Shown here one piece after another: positions 36,106 to 45,524 of a stretch of DNA of 64,000 nucleotides (positions are counted from its first letter, which is position 1; each line of letters opens with the position of its first letter). Both the position numbers and the translations under genes were made by a program. The stretch comes from CBDDBH01 sp965225625 (GTDB lineage: Bacteria; Pseudomonadota; Gammaproteobacteria; JADZEE01): positions 62,001-126,000 of the forward strand of contig CBDDBH010000026.1 in NCBI GenBank assembly GCA_965225625.1. The letters are read 5' to 3'. Below the pieces are notes generated by a model. That model did no database searches. It was not told the DNA's origin and saw only the letters and a program-made list of their open reading frames with translations.

Positions 36106-37809
36106 ATGCGTAAGTACTTTGACATCAATGTCACCGATCGCAGTATCGAAACCAAAGAACTGCATGACGAAGAAATTGTCAATGCCGGGCGTTACCTGAT
36201 CGCCAAGACGCTGCTCAAGGCTGGTGCCGCGACTGTCGACCCCTTGTCCCCGGAAAATCCGCTGATATTCTCGGCCGGGCCGCTTGCCGGTACCAGCTAC
36301 TCCAATGCCAACCGTATCAGCGTGGGCTGTAAAAGCCCGCTCACCGGCGGCGTTAAGGAAGCTAACGGTGGTGGCCGCTTCGCTTACGGTCTTGGCCAGC
36401 AGTACACGGCCGGCATCACGCTGTATGGCGCGTCCGAAGAGTGGGTGGTTATACATTTCCATAAGGATGGCAACATTAGTTGGGACACGGCCGAACCCTA
36501 TCTCGGCAAGGGCAACATCGAAGCGGCTGCATTGCTGCATGAAACCTACGGCAAAAAGATCACTTACGCGTTGTGTGGACCGGTCGGCGAGTATCAGGGC
36601 TTGCTGGCCGGCGTCGCCTTCAACGACAACGAGAACCGCCCGGCGCGTCTGGCCGCTCGCGGTGGCGTCGGCGCGGTCATGGGTAGCAAGAAGGTCAAAG
36701 CCATCGTCGTGGATCTCGACAAGTTGCCGGATCTGGTCGATCGTAAAGAGGTGATGCTCAGTACGCGCGATTACGCCAAGAAGATCCAGGACGACCCCAC
36801 CGCACAGGCGTTGAACAAGGTCGGCACCATGATGATGGCGGACTATACGAACCTCATCGGTGGGTTGCCCATTAATAATTTCACCAACGGTCAAATGGTC
36901 GACCCACATAACGACACCATGACCATGGGCGGAGATCATATCCGCGAGCTGAACGTCGAGCGTGGTGGCAAACACGCGCACGCCTGTATGCCGGGCTGTG
37001 TTATTCAATGCAGTAACGTTTACATGGACGCCAACGGCAAGGAAATCGTCTCGCCGGTGGAATACGAAACGCTGTGCCTGTTAGGTACAAATTGCGGGGT
37101 CTCCGATCCCGATGACCTTGCTCATCTGAATTACCTCGCCAACGACTTAGGCGTAGACACCATTGAGACCGGCGCGATGCTCGCCGTGCTGATGGACGCA
37201 GGTCTGGCCGAGTTTGGCGACGTGGATTGGATGAAGAGCGCGCTACAGGAGATCCGCGAGGGTACTGAAAATGGTCGCATATGGGCGCAGGGAACCGCGC
37301 GTGTTGGTAAACACTACAACGTGGCGCGAGTCCCGGTCGTGAAGAAACAGGCGATTAGCGCTTACGATCCGCGCGTAATAGAAGTAACCGGCATATCGAT
37401 GATGGTCTCGGCGCAGGGTGCCGATCACACCACCGGTAATGTTCCCCGTTTCGATTCTGCGGAGAAGAGTGCCGATGAATTGGCCGATGCCAGCCTGGAT
37501 GCGCAGGTGGTGATGGCGGCGCACGATTCGATCGGCTTTTGCGTATTCGGCCGCGGCGTAACGGTGCCGAACGGTGACCTCATTGCCAAGAGCATTAACG
37601 CGGCAATTGGCACCAAGCTCGAAGCGCCTTTCATGGATAAGCTGGGTCGTGAAACACTGAAGCTCGAACAGCAGTTCAATCTGGCCGCCGGCTTCACGGT
37701 AGAAGACGACGATTTACCCGAGTTCTTCTATACCGAGCCATTGTCGCCCACCGGTAAGGTGGCGCGCTTTCGCGGTAACGATGTGGCGACCATATTCGAT
37801 CGGCTGTAA
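36106..37809 (+). CDS. aor: Aldehyde:ferredoxin oxidoreductase family protein (tungstopterin)
   Basis: 567 residues, near full length. AOR-type domains: an N-terminal bis-pterin region (PLIFSAGPLAGTSYSNANRI, GGRFAYGLGQQYTAGITLYG), GGVGAVMGSKKVKAIVV, then the [4Fe-4S] ligands ACMPGCVIQCSN and a further Cys in SIGFCVFGRG. The spacing is C-x3-C-x3-C rather than the usual C-x2-C-x3-C of archaeal AOR. It oxidises an aldehyde to the acid with ferredoxin, or reduces an acid, using tungsten. No tungsten transporter or pterin genes are visible here. Flanked by a GST and a VOC protein. Confidence 0.88.
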   Translation: MRKYFDINVTDRSIETKELHDEEIVNAGRYLIAKTLLKAGAATVDPLSPENPLIFSAGPLAGTSYSNANRISVGCKSPLTGGVKEANGGGRFAYGLGQQYTAGITLYGASEEWVVIHFHKDGNISWDTAEPYLGKGNIEAAALLHETYGKKITYALCGPVGEYQGLLAGVAFNDNENRPARLAARGGVGAVMGSKKVKAIVVDLDKLPDLVDRKEVMLSTRDYAKKIQDDPTAQALNKVGTMMMADYTNLIGGLPINNFTNGQMVDPHNDTMTMGGDHIRELNVERGGKHAHACMPGCVIQCSNVYMDANGKEIVSPVEYETLCLLGTNCGVSDPDDLAHLNYLANDLGVDTIETGAMLAVLMDAGLAEFGDVDWMKSALQEIREGTENGRIWAQGTARVGKHYNVARVPVVKKQAISAYDPRVIEVTGISMMVSAQGADHTTGNVPRFDSAEKSADELADASLDAQVVMAAHDSIGFCVFGRGVTVPNGDLIAKSINAAIGTKLEAPFMDKLGRETLKLEQQFNLAAGFTVEDDDLPEFFYTEPLSPTGKVARFRGNDVATIFDRL

Positions 37810-37818
37810 ATAGTGTCG

Positions 37819-38268
37819 CTAGGGCTTTTGAATGAACTCGAAGGTGATCCCGTCAGGGTCGCGCAGATAGGCGACACGACCACCTTTTAAATCACCCACC
37901 GTTACCGTGGACGGTGGATTGACAGGCAGAACATCGTACGCCGCGGCGGCAGTGATAGCGGCATCGATGTCGTCAACATCATAGGCCAGATGGGCGAATC
38001 CCACGTCGCAGGGACGCGGCCTGTAGCCGGTCTGTTCGGCCGGTTGCAGATATTGGATTAGCTCCAAGGTGTGTCCTGCTCCCGCGACATATGCGATAAG
38101 CAAGTCAGCCCCGGGCACGCCAGTGACCTCGGCCATCGCCGGTTGGTCTCGCCGCACTTTAGAAAGCACCTCAAAACCGAGCGCTTCGCGCAGAAACGCC
38201 AGTGTCCGGTCTATGTCGGAAACCGTAAAGCTTGTATGGTTGATTGCAAGTACTCGAAAGTCTGGCAT
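37819..38268 (-). CDS. VOC-family protein (glyoxalase/bleomycin-resistance-type)
   Basis: 149 residues with two beta-alpha-beta-beta-beta modules: HTSFTVSDIDRTLAFLREAL, then HLAYDVDDIDAAITAAAAYD and the closing YLRDPDGITFEFIQ. His and Glu metal-ligand candidates are INHTSF, HTLELIQ, GFAHLAY and FEFI, as in glyoxalase I or methylmalonyl-CoA epimerase. It could be the missing epimerase for the propionate operon, but its sequence and location do not show this. Convergent with the AOR gene. Confidence 0.78.
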   Translation of the reverse strand: MPDFRVLAINHTSFTVSDIDRTLAFLREALGFEVLSKVRRDQPAMAEVTGVPGADLLIAYVAGAGHTLELIQYLQPAEQTGYRPRPCDVGFAHLAYDVDDIDAAITAAAAYDVLPVNPPSTVTVGDLKGGRVAYLRDPDGITFEFIQKP

Positions 38269-38337
38269 GGGCGCGCTCCTGGTTTAAAACGAACTACAAG
38301 ATTCTGCTAATCTGACACAACTCCTGACTGTAACGCC

Positions 38338-39339
38338 ATGTCTGAAATAACGCCGCAAACCACGCCAACGAACGAGCAGTTAACCCAGCTATACCGGCGC
38401 ATGTTGCTCATCCGCCGCGTTGAAGAGCGGCTCGGAGAGGACTTTCACGCCGGCAAGCTGCCCGGCGGCGTACATCTGTACATCGGCCAGGAAGCTGTTG
38501 CGGCTGGTGTGTGTGCGCACTTGACCGACAAGGACTGGCTAGCCAGCACCCATCGCGGACATGGCCACTTTCTCGCAAAAGGCGGCGAGCCACGCGCCAT
38601 GATGGCCGAAGTTTATGGCCGCCGCGAAGGCATCTGCGGCGGCATGGGCGGCTCCATGCACGTAGCGGATTTCTCCAAGGGTATCCTCGGCGCAAACGGG
38701 ATTGTTGCTGGCGGCATGGCGTTGACAGTCGGTGCGGCGTTGGCTGCCCAACTTGATGGCGATGGCCACGTGGCCACCTGCTTCTTCGGCGATGGCGCCG
38801 CCAACCAGGGCGTCTTTATGGAAGCCCTCAACATCGGAACGCTGTGGAAGCTGCCGCTGATTCTGATTTGCGAGAACAATGGTTTTTCGGAGTTTTCTCC
38901 CTCATCTACGGTAACCGCGGGCGAAATCGCCGCGCGCGCAGCAGCGTTCGAGATCCCCAGCGACGTGGTCGACGGCAACGACGTGGTCGATGTGTGGCGG
39001 GCCGCCAGCCGGGCTGTGGAGCGCGCGCGCAACGGTGTCGGGCCTTCTTTTATCGAGGCTAAAACCTACCGCATTTATGGACACAACGAAGGCGAGATAC
39101 ATTGGATCAGTGAATCTTATCGCGAGGACGCCGAAATCGAGCAGTGGCGCGCGCGCGATCCCATCGATGCTCTGGCCGATCATCTGTTAAAAGAGCAAAT
39201 ATGCAGCACGGACGAGCTCGAGGCAGTACAGACAAGCATCGCCGAGACCGTTGAGGATGCCGCACGCTTTGCCGAAGCAGGCGAGCTCCCGGATCCGGAG
39301 CGAGTTCTTGATCTAATGTTTGCCGGTCAGCGACCCTGA
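38338..39339 (+). CDS. acoA: TPP-dependent dehydrogenase E1 component alpha subunit
   Basis: 333 residues, of the pyruvate/acetoin dehydrogenase E1 alpha family. TPP motif: FFGDGAANQGVFMEALNIG...ICENNGFSEF; catalytic region STHRGHGHFLAKGG with its conserved His; GICGGMGGSMHVAD. E1 alpha/beta forms a heterotetramer that decarboxylates a 2-oxo acid or cleaves acetoin and transfers the acyl group to a lipoyl carrier. E1 beta starts 7 bp downstream. Acetoin dehydrogenase is the closest style, but a branched or short-chain 2-oxo acid substrate is possible. Confidence 0.87.
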   Translation: MSEITPQTTPTNEQLTQLYRRMLLIRRVEERLGEDFHAGKLPGGVHLYIGQEAVAAGVCAHLTDKDWLASTHRGHGHFLAKGGEPRAMMAEVYGRREGICGGMGGSMHVADFSKGILGANGIVAGGMALTVGAALAAQLDGDGHVATCFFGDGAANQGVFMEALNIGTLWKLPLILICENNGFSEFSPSSTVTAGEIAARAAAFEIPSDVVDGNDVVDVWRAASRAVERARNGVGPSFIEAKTYRIYGHNEGEIHWISESYREDAEIEQWRARDPIDALADHLLKEQICSTDELEAVQTSIAETVEDAARFAEAGELPDPERVLDLMFAGQRP

Positions 39340-39345
39340 GGGCTG

Positions 39346-40335
39346 ATGATGGCGAAGAAGCGATTTATTCAGGCGATCAACGAAACTCTGTTCGAGGAAA
39401 TGGAACGCGACGCCAAAGTTATTCTGTTTGGCGAAGATGTCGAGATCAGCATGTTCGGCGACACCAAGGGACTGCATGCGCGCTTCGGCGCCGACCGGAT
39501 CCGCAATACGCCGATCTGCGAAGCGACGTTGACCGGCATGGCCGTCGGTGCGGCAATCGCCGGCTATCGCGTGGTACTGCATTTGATGTTTGCGAATTTT
39601 GTTTACACCGGTTTCGATGCCATCGCCAACCAGATGGCGAAATTACGCATGATGACCGGGGGTCAGGTTGACCTGCCAATTACCGTGATCGCCGGTTATG
39701 GCGGCGGCCGTTCCACTGGGGCACAGCATTCTGATACTCCCTACCCGTTGCTGATGAACCTGGGTGGGATCAATGTCATGGTACCCGCCACGCCGGCGGA
39801 TGCTAAAGGCTTGTTGCGAACCGCAATCAGGGGTCGCAACCCGACGTTTTTTCTCGAAGCCGGCGGCCGCGGCGGCCAACGCGGCGAGGTACCCGAGGAC
39901 GACTACACTATCCCGTTAGGCAAGGCCGCCGTCGTAACACAGGGAACCGACATTACTATCGTTGCCATCGGCTCCATGGTGCGGCCTGCCACGCAAGCCG
40001 CGACCGATCTCGCCACACACGATATCAGCGCCGAGGTCATCGATTGTCGCACGCTGGTACCGCTCGATGAGGATGCTGTTATCGAGTCCGTCGCCAAGAC
40101 CGGCCGCTTAGTCGTCGTGGATGAAGCGCGCGATCGCTGCAGCGCGGCAAGCCATATTGCAGCGGTCATCAGTGACAAAGCCTTCCACTGGCTTAAGGCG
40201 CCAATCAAACGTGTCACGGTCGCCAACGTCGCCATGCCGTATGCGCCGAATGTGGAGAAATCCGTTTTACCGAACGCAGAAAAGATTGTTACAACGGCGC
40301 GCGAGCTTGTCGCCGCGGAAACAGCGCGTTTATGA
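39346..40335 (+). CDS. acoB: TPP-dependent dehydrogenase E1 component beta subunit
   Basis: 329 residues; an ATG at 39349 is equally possible. Features: FGEDVEISMFGDTKGL, the TPP-activating Glu in TPICEATLTGMAVGAAIAGY, a GGQVDLPITVIAGYGGGRST segment with AQHSDTPY, and the C-terminal transketolase domain ending with ALIDCRTLVPLDEDAVIESV-like text (actual AEVIDCRTLVPLDEDAV). It partners E1 alpha and overlaps the lipoyl gene start by 4 bp, a tightly coupled three-gene unit. Confidence 0.88.
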   Translation: MMAKKRFIQAINETLFEEMERDAKVILFGEDVEISMFGDTKGLHARFGADRIRNTPICEATLTGMAVGAAIAGYRVVLHLMFANFVYTGFDAIANQMAKLRMMTGGQVDLPITVIAGYGGGRSTGAQHSDTPYPLLMNLGGINVMVPATPADAKGLLRTAIRGRNPTFFLEAGGRGGQRGEVPEDDYTIPLGKAAVVTQGTDITIVAIGSMVRPATQAATDLATHDISAEVIDCRTLVPLDEDAVIESVAKTGRLVVVDEARDRCSAASHIAAVISDKAFHWLKAPIKRVTVANVAMPYAPNVEKSVLPNAEKIVTTARELVAAETARL

Positions 40336-40574
40336 AAGTAAATCTCAAACTCGCGCGGATTAGCATGAACATGGAAGAAGCGACCATTGTGAAATGGCAC
40401 AAGCTGCCTGGCGAGAGCTTCGCCAGCGGTGAAATACTCTATGAGATTGAAACCGAAAAAGCGGCCCAGGAAATCGAGGCACCGGGAAACGGCACGCTGA
40501 TCGAGATCCGGGTAGCCGAAGGCGAAGACGCCGAAGTCGAGCAATGCGTCTGCGTGGTTGAAATGCAATTGTAG
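40332..40574 (+). CDS. Stand-alone lipoyl-domain protein
   Basis: 80 residues forming just one biotinyl/lipoyl-type domain: the hairpin tip IETEKAAQEIEAP carries the Lys expected to be lipoylated, with the second half ending VEQCVCVVEMQL. Usually this domain is the N-terminal part of a larger E2 acyltransferase; here there is no E2 catalytic or E3-binding domain. The gene is coupled to E1 alpha/beta by a 4-bp overlap. It could be the acyl carrier for E1, passing the group to a separate E2. Confidence 0.85.
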   Translation: MKVNLKLARISMNMEEATIVKWHKLPGESFASGEILYEIETEKAAQEIEAPGNGTLIEIRVAEGEDAEVEQCVCVVEMQL

Positions 40575-40602
40575 AAAAGCTGACCTGTAACTGGAGACAA
40601 CT

Positions 40603-43600
40603 ATGGATCTGTGTCGCTGGCTCGCGTTGCTCCTGCTCACCACCCTTGTCGTGCACAGTCCGGCTCGGCCGCTCGCCCCACAAGACGTGCCGGAACCATT
40701 GCAGCCCTGGATCGACTGGGTTTTGAAGGCCGACGAGCAAATCGTTTGTCCGTTTGCCTACAACAACGTCAAGCAGCGCCGCTGCGCGTGGCCAACGGCG
40801 CTCGCGTTGCAGCTGGATGAAAAAGCCGGACAGTTCACCGCAAGCTGGCATGTTTACGCCCCGAGCTGGATCGTGTTGCCGGGCAACCGCAAACATTGGC
40901 CGCAAGAGGTAAACGCGAACGGTAAACCGGCGTTGGTTATGGAGCACGACAAACGACCAGCCATTGAGCTGGAGCCCGGCGAATACCGCATTGCCGGCAA
41001 ATTCATATGGGATCAATTGCCAGAATCGTTTGTAATCCCTGCCGATACTGGAATCGTCAAACTCGCGGTCAACGGCAACAGCATCGACTTTCCGGATGTC
41101 GCCGCCAACGGCCAGCTCTGGTTAAAACAACGTGACACCGGAGCGGCTGCGCGCGGCGGCGAGACGGATCGCCTGAGCGTGCAGGTATTTCGCCGCATCG
41201 TCGACGACAACCCGATGCAAATCATCACCCAAATCGATCTGGAGGTCGCCGGCGATCAACGTGAGATTTTGCTGAAAGGCCTGATGCACGAAGATGTCAT
41301 TCCCTTATCTCTGGTAAGCCGCATACCGGCACAGCTGGAACCGGACGGGCGCCTGCGCCTGCAGGTGCGCCCCGGGCGGTGGACCGTTACCGCGACCACG
41401 CGCAGTGTTGCTGAACGCCACGACCTGCCGTTGCCGGCACGCGAGGAACCCTGGGCAGCGGAGGAAGTGTGGGTCTTCGATGCACGCAATGAACTGCGTC
41501 TCGTCGAGGTCGAGAGTGTTACCTCCATCGATCCACGGCAGACCACATTGCCACAGGATTGGCAGCAGTTACCCGCGTTTCGCCTTCAAGCCGGTGACGT
41601 GATGGGCTTTAAGGTCATCCGCCGGGGCGATCCCGATCCCGAGCCGGACAAATTAAACCTGTCGCGCAATTTGTGGCTGGATTTCGATGGCAAAGGCTAC
41701 ACGATTAGCGACAACATCAACGGCACCATGACCCAGGGCTGGCGTCTCGCGGCGAGCGAAGCGCTGCAACTGGGCAGGGTAATTTTGAATGGCGAGCCAC
41801 AATTTATTACGACGCAAACCGACTCGCAGAACCGCGGCGTGGAAGTGCGTCACGGCTCAATCCAATTGACTGCCGACAGCCGTTGGGAAAGCGGGATCCG
41901 GTCACTGCCAGCTGTGGGCTGGGCGCATGACTTTCATAGTGTAAATGCGATTCTGAACCTGCCTCCGGGGTGGAGCCTGTTTTCGGCGTCCGGAATTGAT
42001 CAAGTTCGCGACACCTGGCTACAGCGTTGGACACTGCTCGATCTCTTCGTGGTGTTGATAGTCGCGCTCGCAATCGGTCATCTGTGGGGACCGCGCTGGG
42101 GTTTGCTTGCGCTTGCCACGCTGGCATTGATCTGGCACGAGCCCGGCGCACCTCGCATGGTGTGGCTGCATATTCTTGGCAGCTTCGCGCTGTTGCGGGT
42201 ACTGCCAGAGGGCAAGTTGCAGTTTGTGGTCCGTAGTTATCGCAACATTGCGTTGCTGACGTTGATCGTCATCACCATTCCGTTCCTGGTACAGCAGGTG
42301 CGCACCGGCATCTACCCGCAACTGGAGCGACCGTGGCAGTCGGTGAGTCCCGGCCGTTTGTCCGCCGTCGGCGGCGCAGTAGGTGACCACATTGACACGC
42401 AAAATCTCATGGAGGAAATGGATGATTTCAATTTAGCTTCTGACATGGCGGCCGCGCCCGAAGTATCTCGCGCCGCGCCATTGGCAATACTCTCGCAAAG
42501 TGTAAGCAGAGAAGGCAAGCGATCGCGAGCTTACGCAGCGCGCAAGCTCGCGACCATCGATCCGCAGGCCAACGTACAAACCGGGCCCGGCGTACCACAC
42601 TGGCAATGGACACAGATCCCGCTGAATTGGAACGGTCCGGTAGAGCGCGACCAGCGCATGACGCTGACATTGCTGTCGCCATTGGCAAATCTACTTTTGA
42701 ATGGTTTTCGTGTGGCATTAGTGATGTGGCTGGGCACATTGATCCTGTTGCAATCACGGGTGCTCAAACCGTTGGACAGCACTGCTGCAACGACCGCTGC
42801 ATTCATGTTGATGGTGCCGTTGCTTGCGCTCACGCCCGAGCAGGCGCGAGCCGACTTCCCCAGTCCGCAGATGCTCGAGGAGTTACGCGGACGGCTGACC
42901 GAACCGCCTGAATGTTTGCCCGCGTGTGCGCAGATCCCGCGTATGCGCATTGCGGTGGAACCGACGGTGCTGACGCTGCGGCTGGAAGTGCTGGCCGCCG
43001 AGGATGTGGCGATTCCCCTGCCCGGCCACGCCGGGCATTGGTTGCCGACCAGCGTCAGCATTGATGGCGAGGACGCACGGAATCTATTCCGGCAACGCAA
43101 GAACACCCTTTGGCTGCTGCTGCGCAAAGGCCAACATCAGGTGCTGTTGTCAGGTGCCCTACCCTCGCGCGCAAGCCTGGACTTGCCACTGCCATTGAAG
43201 CCACGTCACGTTCAAGCCAGCGCCGAGGGATGGCGTATAGATGGCCTGCGTGAAGACGGCCAGGCGGATAATCAACTGCAACTGTCGAGAACACTCGCCG
43301 GCGCGGCCGCGCTGGAACTGGCGGAACTCGAGCCCGCGCCGCTGCCACCATTCGTGGTCGTGGAACGAACATTGCAACTAGGCCTGGACTGGCGCATGCA
43401 CACGCAGGTGCGGCGCGTATCACCAGCCGGGACCGCCGTGGTAATCGCCGTACCCTTACTCACCGGTGAGTCCGTGACGACTCCAGACATACATGTAGAG
43501 GACGGCAAGGTGCAGGTCAATATGGCTTCACGCACCGGCAGCATGGCTTGGGAGTCGGTGCTGGAGAAGCAAGCTCAAATCGAGCTCAATGCCGCCGATA

Positions 43601-44721
43601 CTACCGCGTGGAGCGAAATCTGGCGCGCTGACGTGAGTCCTATTTGGCACGCCGAACCCGCTGGTATTCCGGTCGTTCATCATCAGAATCCGCAGGGACA
43701 ATGGTTACCACAGTGGCGTCCCTGGCCAGGCGAATCCGTTTCTTTGGTGGTCACACGGCCTCAGGGCGTTGCCGGGCAAACGCTCACCATCGACAACACC
43801 AATGTCCACATCCAGCCCGGCAAGCGAGCCACCGATGTAAATATGAATATCACACTGCGCAGTAGTCAGGGAGGACAACACACGATCTCCTTGCCTGAAG
43901 ATGCGCGTCTGCAAACGGTTACTATCGACGGCACCGTACAACCTGTGCGTCAGGAGAACCGGCAAGTGACTTTGCCGCTGCGGCCCGGCGCGCAAAACGT
44001 GTTGTTGAGTTGGCGTCAACCGAGCGGTATCGCGGCGCGATTCGTCTCGCCGGCGATCGATCTGGGCGCCTCCAGTGTTAACGCTTCCATCAATCTCAGT
44101 TTAGGTCACGATCGCTGGGTGCTGCTTACCAACGGACCGACACTGGGTCCCGCGGTGCTGTTCTGGGGTGTATTGATTGTCATCGCCGCGATCGCCATAG
44201 GCCTGGGGCGTATAGCATTGACGCCATTGAATTCGACGGCATGGCTGTTGTTGGGTATCGGCTTAAGTCAGGTCAACATCTGGCTGGCAATGCTGGTTGT
44301 TGCCTGGCTATTGGCATTGGGCGCGCGTACGCGGCTTACGGACGACACGCGCAAAAGCACTTTCAATCTGGCGCAAATCGCATTGGGTTTACTCACCGTC
44401 ATAGCGCTGACAATTTTGTTCCAGGCCATCAAGCAGGGCCTGCTAGGCAGTCCGGATATGCAGATAGCCGGCAACGGGTCTTCCGCCTATAACCTGCTCT
44501 GGTATCAAGACCGCACGAGTAGCGCTTTTCCGCGGGCCACGGTGTGGTCCGCGCCGCTGATGGTGTATCGCTTATTGATGCTTGCGTGGGCGTTGTGGTT
44601 GGCCTTCGCGCTGTTGCGGTGGTTGCGTTGGGGCTGGACCTGCTTCGCTATGAATGGGATCTGGCGCCCGTTCCGAGTTTTCAAGCGAGGCGAACAAGCA
44701 AACGCCGCTCAAGCTCCGTGA
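40603..44721 (+). CDS. Large multi-domain membrane protein of unknown function
   Basis: 1372 residues; GGAGAC stands before the ATG. An N-terminal signal (LALLLLTTLVVHSPA) leads into a periplasmic beta-rich domain (about residues 25-470). Membrane helices follow near 476-495, 500-570 (several), 700-760, then a second large beta-rich region (about 760-1180), and C-terminal helices near 1183-1200, 1215-1275 and 1320-1345. Cys-rich segments are few (CPFAYNNVKQRRC, CLPAC). No catalytic motif is recognised. It is placed in the same direction 29 bp after the lipoyl gene, but a shared function is not evident. It overlaps the phosphatase gene on the other strand by 41 bp. Envelope role is inference only. 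Confidence 0.7.
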   Translation: MDLCRWLALLLLTTLVVHSPARPLAPQDVPEPLQPWIDWVLKADEQIVCPFAYNNVKQRRCAWPTALALQLDEKAGQFTASWHVYAPSWIVLPGNRKHWPQEVNANGKPALVMEHDKRPAIELEPGEYRIAGKFIWDQLPESFVIPADTGIVKLAVNGNSIDFPDVAANGQLWLKQRDTGAAARGGETDRLSVQVFRRIVDDNPMQIITQIDLEVAGDQREILLKGLMHEDVIPLSLVSRIPAQLEPDGRLRLQVRPGRWTVTATTRSVAERHDLPLPAREEPWAAEEVWVFDARNELRLVEVESVTSIDPRQTTLPQDWQQLPAFRLQAGDVMGFKVIRRGDPDPEPDKLNLSRNLWLDFDGKGYTISDNINGTMTQGWRLAASEALQLGRVILNGEPQFITTQTDSQNRGVEVRHGSIQLTADSRWESGIRSLPAVGWAHDFHSVNAILNLPPGWSLFSASGIDQVRDTWLQRWTLLDLFVVLIVALAIGHLWGPRWGLLALATLALIWHEPGAPRMVWLHILGSFALLRVLPEGKLQFVVRSYRNIALLTLIVITIPFLVQQVRTGIYPQLERPWQSVSPGRLSAVGGAVGDHIDTQNLMEEMDDFNLASDMAAAPEVSRAAPLAILSQSVSREGKRSRAYAARKLATIDPQANVQTGPGVPHWQWTQIPLNWNGPVERDQRMTLTLLSPLANLLLNGFRVALVMWLGTLILLQSRVLKPLDSTAATTAAFMLMVPLLALTPEQARADFPSPQMLEELRGRLTEPPECLPACAQIPRMRIAVEPTVLTLRLEVLAAEDVAIPLPGHAGHWLPTSVSIDGEDARNLFRQRKNTLWLLLRKGQHQVLLSGALPSRASLDLPLPLKPRHVQASAEGWRIDGLREDGQADNQLQLSRTLAGAAALELAELEPAPLPPFVVVERTLQLGLDWRMHTQVRRVSPAGTAVVIAVPLLTGESVTTPDIHVEDGKVQVNMASRTGSMAWESVLEKQAQIELNAADTTAWSEIWRADVSPIWHAEPAGIPVVHHQNPQGQWLPQWRPWPGESVSLVVTRPQGVAGQTLTIDNTNVHIQPGKRATDVNMNITLRSSQGGQHTISLPEDARLQTVTIDGTVQPVRQENRQVTLPLRPGAQNVLLSWRQPSGIAARFVSPAIDLGASSVNASINLSLGHDRWVLLTNGPTLGPAVLFWGVLIVIAAIAIGLGRIALTPLNSTAWLLLGIGLSQVNIWLAMLVVAWLLALGARTRLTDDTRKSTFNLAQIALGLLTVIALTILFQAIKQGLLGSPDMQIAGNGSSAYNLLWYQDRTSSAFPRATVWSAPLMVYRLLMLAWALWLAFALLRWLRWGWTCFAMNGIWRPFRVFKRGEQANAAQAP

Positions 44722-45460
44722 GCAAGGCCGCATCCAGACCGAGTCCGTCACGCAGATAAACCTCGACAGATCCGAAACTGGCATGTAGTTCGTCAAAAGC
44801 GGCTTGCAGATATTCCCGCCGTACGTTCCATAGAGCCTGTACCGCGGCCATGCGTAAGCCGCCGCGATATAGCTTTTTAACGTCATCGGGCACATGCAAA
44901 TCCATATCGATAACCTCATTGGTTATGAGGTAATCGCTCATGACTACATCCTCGGGAACGCCCAGTGCGCGCAGGATCAACGCAACCGCGAAACCCGTTC
45001 TGTCTTTACCGGCCGAACAGTGCACTAGAAATGCGGCATCTTCGGCTTCCGCGAGTGTGTGAAACACGCGGGCGAAATCCGAAGTCAGATCGCGCGCCAT
45101 CTCACGGTTGATTGCCACCATGAAATCCGCACCTTGCGTTTCAGTCATCTCGCCCGCATCGAACACGGCGTGTAAGGTCGTCGCACTACCGGGGTTCATT
45201 GGGATGGAAACGCGCCGTGGCTCGTGCTCGGGAAACGGGGTGGGGGCGCGAAGGCATTCCTCTGCACGGCGTAAGTCGCAAATAACTCCGATATTCAACG
45301 CCAGCACCGCACGCTGCCCCTCCTCGGTAAGCGCGGCCAGCGATCCGGAGCGGTATAAGCGTCCCTGCTTCACTCGCCGTCCGTCAGCCGTTGTATAGCC
45401 GCCGAAATGTCGGAAGTTGACCGCCCCCTGTATGGGCATATGCTGTTGTTCGAATTTCAC
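44681..45460 (-). CDS. Tyrosine-type protein phosphatase (DSP/Y-phosphatase 3 family)
   Basis: 259 residues. Catalytic P-loop VHCSAGKDRTGFAVALIL (CX5R with the Cys nucleophile and KDR), preceded by GVICDLRRAEEC, and a substrate-loop start NFRHFGGYTTADG. Members act on phosphoinositides or phosphotyrosine; the KD within the loop is typical of the IphP/SapM-like group active on phosphotyrosine and phospholipids. No signal peptide, so probably cytoplasmic. It is the last gene of the minus-strand run that contains the alcohol dehydrogenase. Confidence 0.88.
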   Translation of the reverse strand: MKFEQQHMPIQGAVNFRHFGGYTTADGRRVKQGRLYRSGSLAALTEEGQRAVLALNIGVICDLRRAEECLRAPTPFPEHEPRRVSIPMNPGSATTLHAVFDAGEMTETQGADFMVAINREMARDLTSDFARVFHTLAEAEDAAFLVHCSAGKDRTGFAVALILRALGVPEDVVMSDYLITNEVIDMDLHVPDDVKKLYRGGLRMAAVQALWNVRREYLQAAFDELHASFGSVEVYLRDGLGLDAALLTELERRLLVRLA

Positions 45461-45524
45461 GGTGGCGGAATGATACGCACAATTCGATGATGAACGCAGT
45501 GTCGCTTTACGCGACCCAGCGCTG

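Noticed and set aside
42000..43130. Long reverse-strand open frames within the large membrane protein gene
   Set aside because: They are shadows of the G/C-rich codon pattern of the plus-strand gene; composition is low-complexity Ser/Arg-rich.
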